From NCBI GenBank assembly GCA_948470475.1, contig OX419343.1:13943914-14007913 (forward strand): DNA of 64,000 nucleotides, in the 5' to 3' direction. The position numbers and the translations under genes were made by a program. Positions 27,201 through 39,200 of the stretch are shown in pieces. The DNA comes from Galaxea fascicularis (taxonomy: Eukaryota > Cnidaria > Anthozoa > Scleractinia > Euphylliidae). The notes beneath the pieces are model-generated. The model searched no databases and was not told the DNA's origin. It saw only the letters and a program-made list of their open reading frames with translations. Position 1 is the stretch's first letter; every line of letters starts with the position of its first letter.

Positions 27201-30200
27201 TTGTTCAACAATAACAGGTTACTGGGTCAAGTTCCTATCAAACTTTCTTGGAAAGAGTTAATACGAGATCAATAACTTTTTTAATGTTGAGAGGACTGTT
27301 CAGGCAACTAAAATTTCAACCACTGTGGCTTTTTTGGTCTTCTAACAATGAAAAATATCACATGATTCACAGTAACTAACAACAACCATAGCCAATTGCT
27401 TCTGGGATGCTTTCCCTTATATTCCCTTCACAATGTGTAAGTCTGAGTAACATTTTAGCATCATGCCTCCTTACAGACAACAAACACTGCTCAGGTTGGA
27501 GGGTGATTATACAGCTGTAGCATATTTTTGAAACCAGAAATGAAACACAAGGTAAAAAACGTTACTGTTCATTCAACATGTTTACCCTAATCTAAAACAT
27601 CATTTATTCTAAAAGATTTACACCACAGACCAATTTGATTTTTTTACAGGTCACTTGCTAAACTATATAATTTAGACCTAAAGTAATACAGCTAGCACAC
27701 TCACAACTACTGACAATAATACCCACTGATGATAATAGTAACAATACTTACCAACAGCTTGAGAGAACCCTTCTTGGGTTTGCATCTGGGGCAGATGTAT
27801 GGAAGGTCTTTGGAACTGTACTTCTGGTAATCCTCTCTGTCAATGTGATCACAGCTAGCATGGATCCATTTCTCACAAGAAAGACACTGCACCATAGCCA
27901 CGTCTGTGAACTGTCGGTAAGCCCTCCCACACAGTGGGCAGAACAGGCCCTTGTTGCGCTGCTGATAACAACTGTCACACACAGAGAAGTTCTTGTGCCA
28001 GCGAGAAGTTGGTCCACCTCCAGGAGTATTTGATCCACAGTCTTCACAACGACGACAGCTCTAAAAGGTGACAAGAACAACTATCAGCCCAAATGCAAAC
28101 TTGACTAAAACTAGTTCTTAGCATACTAAACCTCTTTGACAGCATCTAGTCACCCTCAAAAACTCCCTAAGTTATTTCCTTGGATGCCCTAAAACTAGAC
28201 ATTCACATTGTCTCCCCAAAAAAACATGACATTTCTTTACATTTTAGTTTGTGTAATGATACATACAGTACAGTGCAAATGTAAGTTGACAGTCTCGACT
28301 CGAAACTCGATCCTCGAAGCTATCGAGGATCGAGGATCGAGGATCGAGGTTCGAGGCTCGAGTATCAAGTTGCGAGACACTCGAAGAATTTTTCGAGGAT
28401 CTTGATGGCAGCTTTCGAGGAAACGATTAATTTCTCGAACCTCAAACAATAAGAGAGAACAAAAGCGATTATCGCATGGCTCTCGCATGAAGTCTCTTCT
28501 CAGTTTGGTAAAACGTTCAACTGAAACCGTACCGATCAACGGCACGGAATGTTCGATAAATCTGTTTCGCCACAGTCTTTCTTCGGCGCGTGTTATGTGT
28601 TATGTTAAATCCAGTTTGAAAAAAAGAGTGGAAATAAACTACACGATTGCAGTCTTTTCGGTGGCTGTTTTACAGACGTAACAAGATGAGAATGTAACAG
28701 ATTGCTTCTGAAATACCCTCGCTTAAATAATTACGAATGATTGTATTTGAATCTTTCGAATCAAAACTTCGAAAACAGCATTTCATGAACTGAAAACACA
28801 CAACATTTTCGGTAGTAATCAGCAAGGAATCGAGAAAATTCCAACGTGGCCATTCGTTTACATACACATCGTGGTGGCGCGCCAAGGAAAAGCTTCATGT
28901 TAGCGAGCAAAAGTTGGTTACTGTAAAACGAAATGAAACTGTGGACTCTCCGATAAGACGTGTGAAGAACTAATCACGCAAAAAGTTCTTTGTTTCTTGT
29001 CTCGAAACTTGAAGTGCTCAACTCGATACTTGATGCACTTGACTCGAACCTTGATACTCGAAAGCTTCGAGGATCGAGGATCAAGTCTCGAAGTTTGAGC
29101 TTCGAGGGACTGTCAACTTACATTTGCACAGTACTGTACAGCTGTAAACGCTGTTTAAGGTCACCTAACAGAAAAGCAGCCTTACTGTGAGTTTTCCCAT
29201 TCATGGTCACAAATTCTCTACCACAACAGAAACGTGGGCCCAGAACCATTTGTTCACTTAGAGACAAGTAAGTTATTTATCATGAATGGCAAAAGAATAA
29301 CCAACCAGACACTTCCATCCAGTCTTGGGTATGGTGCTCATTGGTGGGTCAAGGCAGTATGTGTGATAACCAGTGTCACACAGATCACAAACTAACATCC
29401 TGTTGTCATCACCAGGCTGCCTGTAAAGTTGACATTCAATGTTATCTTTATTCCAATATTGCTGTTTAATCACTTGGCTGTTAAATTTACTGACAAACAT
29501 TTTTAGAACATCTTAAAAACTTGATCATTTGTTGAATTTTTCCAACAGCAACACTTGCAATGAAAACTTCGAGTCCAGTTAACATAAAAAATAACATGAC
29601 TGTAATGTTGCCTTTGTTCCACAGAAAATCACAAATCATCAGAAATGTAAATCAAACAGTTCAGTCTACACTATACCTGCAGAAAAACTTTTCAAAATCT
29701 TTCTTCTGATCAACTAATTGTAGTTTAGTTTGACACACACCTGCAACCTTGACAGACTTTACAATCTGGGCACTGCCACCCCATTCTGATAACAGATGTC
29801 AAATCAACAGATGGCTCCAGGCAGCGGCCATGGTAATGACGGCCACAGCTTGTGCAGAAAATTAGTTCAGCAAAGTCTTTAGTTTGTCCGCAGAGGACAC
29901 ACTGTGCTTCACTGCCCGCTAGAAGAATAAGTAGAAGCATCACAAACACCATTACTTATACACAAAATGCAGCAATCACACCAAAGAAGTGAATTTTCTC
30001 TGTGTGCAAGGAATAGTACACTTATTTCAGGGTGATAATGGGGCAAAAATTCAGCCAGATATTCATGCCCAGGAAAATATCCAGGAACCTCAATTTATCA
30101 TGGAAGAGTAAAAAAATATCCCTCTATTTTGGTGAGCAAACTATTCCAGGCAATTACAATTTTATCATGGCAACTCAGACATCTATTAATAATTATTGCC

Positions 30201-33200
30201 AAGTGCTCAAGAATTTGTCAACAGGAAACTAAGGGTTTCTAGCTTTTTAAATCACTTACCAAGACGTCCTGCATCTTCCAAGTGATCTGGACACAACATA
30301 GTCATGGACTTAATGTCCTGTAGGATTATGCAAATTATTTATTATTATGAGAAAAAAAACTGGCCAGTAGAAACAAACTGCCAGGTTAACTGCAATTACT
30401 GATGTATAACAATCAGCCATGACTTTATAACAACTGATCACTAAATGAAATTCGATGATTCAAATGTCACCTCAAGTGACTGATCATGGTACACTGTAAC
30501 AAGGCATTTTCCTCAATTTATAGCTTGCTTTTATCACTAATTGAAAATACTAGAAACTACGTGAAAGTGAATTCCAAGTTATGAGCCTCCTCCATGTAAA
30601 ATAATTTTTAGGGCCATGGAAAGTTTTTTGGGTTTTGAAATGTGTGCAGAGTCCAACTTAGGAATCATACTAAGCATGAAAGTATGAGTGCACATGGCAA
30701 ACTGATAAAACATATTAAGTAATAGAAAAGTAAATTAATGAGGGAGTTAAAAGTCATCAGCTACAGTACCTCTCAAAAGTAAGTTACTACCATTCTGTGC
30801 AACGTAATTTGAGTGACATGCTATGTGGATCACATCACATGCTACCCATTTTGCGTAGCATGTAATGTCTCAGTAACTGCAAGTATCATGCCCTCAACCT
30901 CATGCACGATCTTAATTGACCATTGTAAGGCGAACAATAGTTGATTTTCAGTCATCAGAAAAGGCCATAGCCAAGGCTGTGTCGTGACTGATGTTATGTT
31001 CCTTTTTGTTTTGGTTTGCGTTTGGGTTCATTCGCACATTGCATGTTTATCTTCATACGCATTGGTTGGAGCAAACCATGTGAAAGTTGCCATCAAGTAA
31101 TCTTAGTTTAAAACAAACAAGCAAAAATACATATAGGTCATTTTCATTTGCATACAATGCACCTTGAACAAGCTCAAAACATAGAATTGGCATGGTGTTC
31201 GAGCCAGGATATTAAAAACAAGCCAATGGAGTGGTGATGCATCAAACCTTTCTATCAAAATCTGATAAGCGTAGCACGCAAAGGCTCTACAAAGATATCC
31301 TTAAGAAAATGTTTTAAGGTTTTTTTGAAAGGGAAATATGCAGACCAAGGATTATCTGTGTATCGATCGTAGTGAGCCATCATTAACAGACAGTATCAAC
31401 TTGATCAAACTTCACCATTGCTACCATCTACTTCAAATTTCTACATGGCATGAATTCCAACAGCTGGACTGAAATAACTCCATATTGCTTCATGTTTTTC
31501 TCAATTTCTTAAGCATGTAGCGATAAAATGAATTTTTGGATCAGCTTTAGTGCCGTGGAAGTTTCAAATTACACATGCCAGCAGTTTCGCAAATTTGTGA
31601 TCTGAAAGCAAAATACTGTATGAAACAGTTGCTATCCATTTGTTTGTGCCAAACTGACTCCTGATTATGTTCCTAACGAATTTAGAAAGCAATGCCATTC
31701 AACATGATGAATATTGGACTAATAAGTTGTCGGTGTTACCATAAACAACAACCATACTAATATCATTCCTGCATTGAATATTATTCACAATCAATCTTTC
31801 CCTGGTTCATGTATCTTGGCATTTCAATTCACAAATGACAGCAACAATGATTTTGCATGAGAGGAAATTAGGGACAAACCAAATTTGGTAGAACAAATAG
31901 ATAAAGTAACACTGTTGCTCTACAAAAGTGTTGCGCAGAATTGAATTTCATGTTATGGTAATCTACAATTTATGCCAGAAATTTTTACTTCAGCCGAGAT
32001 GTGATTTGTGTCACGCAGGAAATGCAACGTGGCTTACAACATACTTTTGAGCAGTACTTTACATCAGGGCTCTGAGCTCAGTAGTCTCTGGTGACTTGCT
32101 TTTGCCTTTGGGTGACCACGAAATACACACTGGGCACCTTGGGTCACAAAGGTTTAAAGTTTCTGGGCTCTCATTCCACAGCCACGTTTTATTGTGAAAC
32201 TTGGTATGACTGAAGAGGACTAACCTGAAAGGAACCACTACTGGCTGCACATGGGTAGTGATACGTCTTGCCGCACCGCGGGATCTGACAAACAACACTT
32301 GCCCCATATCGATTGCAATGATTACATCGCTACAGGATGAAAAGGAAATGCAAGCAAATTACACATGGACCATAAATGCAACAAAATTGACCTTTACGGT
32401 AACTAAAACTTGACTGTTTCCCAGCTGAGCAGAACATAAATGATCAAAGCCAACTATCCAACAAAACTGGTCTACACACGTTTTACATGTCTACACTTCG
32501 AAAGAGCACAGGGGACAATTTCCAAAATGTAACAATAGTTGCGGCATTTCCCATGTAGATCATCCCACGGTGCATCACACTTGGGTTTCAGTATACCATG
32601 TTAACCTTTGGTTACATGCAATTTGCAATTAAACCCGTGAAGAAAAAACACCTTTCCTTTGCAGTTATGTATTGATGTCAAACCAAGCACTGTGATTTGC
32701 TCTTGTACCTTGGGCATCAAAACACCATTGCAACTTACCACGGTCAATGTCATGGGTGCTTCATGTGATCTTTTTGACATATTAATGGATATTTGCCATA
32801 AAAATTTTACCTCAGGAATGTTGGTCGTGCTCACTATATGCAGTTTCCCGCAGTGAAAAGGTCATTTACCACAGTAAAAGTGCCCCGTGTAACTGCACCT
32901 AATGTGAAGAAGAACAACATGCGACTTCAACTGATACAGTGCTCTCACTTTACCTCAGACAAAGCCTTGACAACAGCCTTGTCAACATTAACTAAGTCAT
33001 AAGAATCAGTTTGGCTGACTCCTTCAGACCATGCTGCACAACAGTGATGAGCCCAAGTGAAGCCATCTTCCTCAAACACGTCACATAGATCTTTCTCTCT
33101 CACAGTCCCAAAAGTCGTCTTATCAACTGTCAGTTCCTGGTTACCAGATCTCAGTGGCAGACCAACTACAACAATCCCTTTCCTTCTGCCGCGTCCAGGG

Positions 33201-36200
33201 GGTCTGCCAGGCCCACGACGAGTTACAATCGGCTGAGGCTCAGGTGGATCTTCAACAAACTGGCCAGTATCCAAAGGATCCATGTCAAGCCTGTCTCTGA
33301 ATGGGTCACAGCCACTGTTCTGTCGTTGTTGTCTATTCTGGAGCTTTTTGCTGGCATTGAATCCAGGAGTTGGTGCATACCTCTGTAGTTTGCCATGAAA
33401 CATGCCCATTTCCGCACCACAATTGCAAAATGAACAAACTTTGGTTTTTGCTCTATTTAAAAGGAAATTCACAAGGAAAGAGGTGAGCTGTGTCAGGACT
33501 TGTACTGCTTGCAAATTAAAGTTTAAGTGCCTATAACCCCAATTGTTTTTCCCTAAAATGAATCTTTGCACCTGTTTGCATTGTTTGTTTCAGTCAGAAG
33601 GTACATGGGTCCATTCCTGATTTGACATCACAAACTGATTTGTGTGGCTTTAACTCTTTGTAAACATGTATGCAAAGTAGATTGTGACGTCAAATTAGGA
33701 ATACTGTAGACCCCCTCCCCTTCTGACTTGGTTGCAAAACAAATAATGCTTGGTTTTCTTAAGTTTGGAAGCCTATAAAAAGGCAGGATTTATTTTTAAA
33801 AAAAAGGGAAAAAAACTGCTGCAATGCATTTAGAACAGGTGCAAAGATTTATTTTGCCGAAAAAAAAAAATATTAGGGTTTAGGCACTTTAAGGCATAAA
33901 AAATAACTTGTTTAACAAGGGAGACATTGGATATTTGTTACAACTGACAACCTTTGGCAATCAAATTCTGGATCAAATTGGAAGAGAGGGAGAAACTTGA
34001 GTAGATAAAGAAAAATGTCTTGAAGAGACCAAGGAAGAGAACTACCGATGAACTCAACCTACATACGAAACCAAGTGTAAGAATCACAATGGGGTAACAC
34101 TGGTGGGAGATAAGTGCTCTCACCACTGCGGCATCTCTGCTCCCAACAGCTTCTCCCATTAAGTCACATAAGAGGTATGGAGGAAACAGTCAGGAGAAAA
34201 TACATGTTTAAATTCGAAATGATTAATAAATAAGGGTGCCTATGCTTGTTAACAAAGTTCCTGAAATGCCACTTAAGCCTCCACGTTTTCCTCATTATAC
34301 AATGTAACATCGTTAGATTAATAAGCAGAGATGACTAACTGCCAACACAAGTGAAAAACATGTAAAGGGCTTACAATTCCTCCTCTGTATCAGCTATTGT
34401 TCTGCCAGGAACCCGTAAACCATCAGATGTCAAGTTATCGTATAGTGGCTGCCCCGAACCGTCAAGAGCTTGCTGAATGGAGTACAATGACATCTCCTGT
34501 TAACAAAAGTTGAGGTATCAAATCTACAACTCAATCTAATTTTAAAAATGAAAAGCAACAATTTATTTGAAATTTGTCACTAATTTTCTACCCTCAAATG
34601 AAAATGTATGTGGTTTAAGTTCCACTTTTATAATACACTTTCCAGATTGTTACCAAAGTGGCTGCCACAGACTTGATTCAAATTGGCTATGAGCCACTGA
34701 GCTCAGAAAATGAATAATAAAGCACTTGTAGGTATATAGTTTTGATTCCACGGTTTTTGTTTCATGAAAGGACATGATAATATTTATGCCCAACCACATC
34801 TCTGTTTTGGTCCAATAAAACAAAAATGGGATCACTGTAACAAAATTGTTCTGACATAATGTCCAACCAGAAATAAGATTAAGTGGGGCATGGGCTGATT
34901 CTAGTCGAATACTGTCCAATGACTGACAGTTATTTGCAGCTCTGTGATTCCTTTCTTAAGAAGCGCTACTGAAAGCTCCAAAACAGAAATGCAACATTTG
35001 CATCACACCGTACATTGTACACATGATTGTGTCTTTGTAGGGTCAAATGCAAGCGTGACAGCCTTCTATACCTCTTCCAATTATTCTAGATTTGTCTTGA
35101 AAGCAAGTATATCTTTCTTTAGTCTTTTGTGGTACATTGATGAAATTTGCTTATTCATTTGGCTGCTTTCAAAATGATACGTTTGGTTGTACAGATTAGT
35201 TTACTACAAATGTGGAATATACGCCAAGCATTATGCACTGGTCAGTACATGTACAAATCAAAGGAGTAGAGGATCAAGAAAAGGAGGGAAGGAATGAAAT
35301 CAGTGTCAGACAAACAACTGAAACATTTTTCAAGTTAAAAAGTTGGCAGAAAATACGGTACAGAATAACTTTATTTAGACATGGTAAGACCACTATGGTG
35401 TGAATACTCCTCATTGGCTTCCTCAATAGTACTTTGCCTCATCATGTCCCCCTTCATTTACTTGGCAGTTATTAGCTGCATATCTGTCTGCATAATTATA
35501 GCATTTTCTGAGATCATCTCCTATGTTGCATGCACACATTCTGCCCATCTGCTGCCATGTAAGCCCTGCAGTTACCATGCTTAAAGATAACAGTTGTTGT
35601 AGTTTTAATGTATTTTGCTTACCTAGAATACTGTGACCTAACTTAAAACAACTAACTCATGATGAGAGTTGGAAATCTGTTCGTGATAACCTCTCTCATC
35701 AAACCTTATTTGTTTATGTTTTCACCAGGTTATTAAGTGGAAAATTGCTGACTCAGATTACACTATTAAAAAAAAATCATCCCTTACCATCACATTCCCA
35801 TGCTCTGTATTGATGTCATGGTTGTCACGATTACGCTCAGTGCAGGAACCGATGGGTGAGGATCTGATAGGAGATTTCAACTTACTGAAACCAAATCAGA
35901 CAAAGCAACTTAAGAGTGGCTTAAGAGGATAACAGATTAAAATGAACAATACATGATCAGATGACCACAACTAAATCACAGTCACACAATGGATGATCAT
36001 TATGCTCCAAAGTGGATAATTAAAGGGAACCAGACTGATCTACACATGTGTTTAACATAGAGTGCAAATCCCCTCTGGGTGCAGCAATTTAGGATCACTC
36101 CTTTTCGTATGTTTCAGTGGTTAATTCCAGTTTGACTCCATTGTGAATACTCAGAAAAGTGCTTGCTTTCTATCAAACAGAAGCCAATATTTAAAGAAAA

Positions 36201-39200
36201 GGGTGTCTGACTCAACAATTACATATCATTTTATACATGGTAGCACATAGTGCAATCCTGGGTAGGATTGATGTTTGTCTGTAACGGATGGTCGCACTTC
36301 ACAAGGCACACATTCAAGGACATATTTAATGGTCAAGCAATGGTTCTTTTCCCAACCTACATGTATGACAATTTCATGGACTGGGTGCTTTATGCCTCAG
36401 ACTATGTTTGGATAAAGTACCAAGGGTTTCTCTGCTTTTGCAGTACATAGCACTTAAAACTGGAGTTCAATCTGTCAAACTGTCTTGAGAAGTACTGTAT
36501 GCCTTCAAGTATCCCAAAGGTCTGTTGAGGTGGGGACCAGACACCCATAACACTGCACTTGGTTTTACAAACCTTAAAACTCTAATATCGGACTGCAACA
36601 AACTAGCTTGATTTGTTTGCAGTAATGTTGATTTCAACCTTTAGTAATGGGCAAGTATTTACAGTGTATGTTTTGGTTATGATGGTAAGAAATGAGTTTG
36701 GTGTTAAAAATTCATTTACAAATTAACTAAAACTGCAACTAGAAATGTCTTCCAATGTTAACTTCACCAAAATATGCAATTTGCAATCCTGAATAAAGCT
36801 CAGCACACACAAAAAACAACTAGATCACAAATTGGTATTAAGTATTGTATTCTGACATCAACAGCTATTTATTAACTGCTTCCATTCTTTAATGCACTTT
36901 GTACATTTTCTTTTGCCAATTGTTTCAATCAATAATTCTTTGTCAAACCAAAGAGGAAAACTAATCAGTTTTAAAAAATTTTATCCCTGAAAGTTCACCA
37001 GTAGCCATAAACAACTTTTGCTCTTATATCATTTACTTCAATTTTAAGTTTCACTCACATTATGTCACACCACTGTTTGCTTCTAACAAACATTAATTAT
37101 TTACAATCAACTTTCCCTTTTGATAGTGTTTCAACCAATTCCCCATACATAAACCCTTTTATCATATACTGTATATAGGATCGATTAATGTGGTTATACT
37201 GAGAGGAGAAATCAGATGCTCATCACTTTTACAGCTATAAGTCTGACTATTAACTACACTCCCAATATTTATTGACTATCCTTGGATGAGAATTCAAATT
37301 GTATTGTACAAAATATTTTAATCCCCAGTGATCATGATATACAGAGATGATTACTGAAGTTAGCAAATTACAATAATCCCTAGCTGACATAATTAAGATT
37401 CACCAGACTGTAAAATCTACTTTATAACAAACTTAATTAATCCTTGTACTTAAAAATAGTTTTGAGACAGACAGTAATAATGGACAACATAAATAACTGT
37501 GAGCAACTTTTGGAAGTTAAGTGCTCACAAGTGCAATAAACCAAGAATTACAATATAACCTGACCACAGACAGTACCTGTGAGCGTTGACTCTAGTCTTC
37601 TTTGCAGGCTGAGGCTTAGGTCTGTTGCGCACCCTTGTAGACCGGCCCTCTTCTCTCATGCTCAGTAAGAAGCTCTCCTCAGAGTCTGGTGTCAATGGGG
37701 AGCTGGGATATGGATTCAGTGACTGTAGACCAACAGAAAATAACATTAGGATTGGACTAGATAGACACAGTTATGGAAAAAACCCTAAGCTGACTGTTAT
37801 GAGGACAAAATAAACACAACAGCAAAATAAAGTTAAAGGGTGACAGAATTTACTCAAATGTGACAAGGAAGAAACTGGTCAACCATAACTTTATTCCATC
37901 AAACAGGCTAAGGTAAGGGTAGTTGATAACTAATGAAGATTTTAATGTACTTTCACTTGTTCCAAAGACACAACTACATGAACCAAATACCCAATTCAAG
38001 TCTGTCACATAGCTCATTGCTAACCCTGACAAAAATTAAATGTCTGTGATGCCCTTGTCTCTCAAAAGGCTTAACAAAGACACCTTAAATTAGCAGTCAA
38101 ATATAACATGACATAAGATGTGGGTATATGCTAAATGACAACCAAAACAAATACAGAATTTGACATGAGAACAAGACTTTAGTATATTTTAGGTTTGTCA
38201 ACAATAGCTTATGGTTGTGTTTTCAGCAAATTAAATTCTAGAAATTTCAATTCAACTAAGTCTTTTGCTTGTGACACAAAACCTCAAAAATTAAAATAAA
38301 CAGAAATACAATTATTAAAAGTTGACAGATTCTCAGTGTCATTTCATAATTATTGGATATCACATGTACAGGCAACAATTGATTAAGTAGAAGTTTCTTA
38401 CAACCTGATAAGGTTTTTGATATATCAGTCTTCACTAAAATACGTCCAAACTTCACTTAAAATAACTTAGTTCACCTGAGATTTTATCAAACTCCAAATA
38501 TGAAACACTTCTTCACACATATGTGACTCTTTCACCTCTACAAAAGACTATTGTGCACTGTATTTTGATACATGTACTTAGGAAACCATTTTAAGTTAAC
38601 CTCAGTTACATGTATAGCCAAAAATCCCAATAGAGGAAATTGGAAGAATGTCAAATACTTCCTCCAACATGTTCCAATCTTTGCTTCCTGTTAGCTTCCT
38701 GTGTAGTAAATTACAGGTCTTCAATATATTCAACTGCATTTTTAAAACAAGCAAAATCAAAATGGGGATCTTGTAGCCAATTGTCACACCTTTCCAAATG
38801 TGGAACAAGATAAGGAGTAAGGCCAATAAACCTGACAAAAATTTGAGGCGCAGAGAAGTCAACGAACCCCCGGTGTTGAACTTGATACTTTAGTAAGATA
38901 CTCTTGTATTCTAATCAGCTCCAAAACCTGAACGTAGAAACCAGAAAGCTTTCATTCCGCAATCAAGATACAGAAATTCTTAATTTATTTGTTGTCAGTA
39001 GCATTTCTACAATGAAGGTTTAAACTAACAATCAAATCGCTTAGCGGTCCAAAAACAACAACAAAACCTCGAAGGACACAAGAGAGGGCATACAGGTGAA
39101 TGGAAGTGTTATAGACTACTGTACATGACACCGTCGTAAAGCTTTATATTTACTCTGCATCTAAAAACTTGAAGTTACATAAATCCTTTTTGCTGTATCT

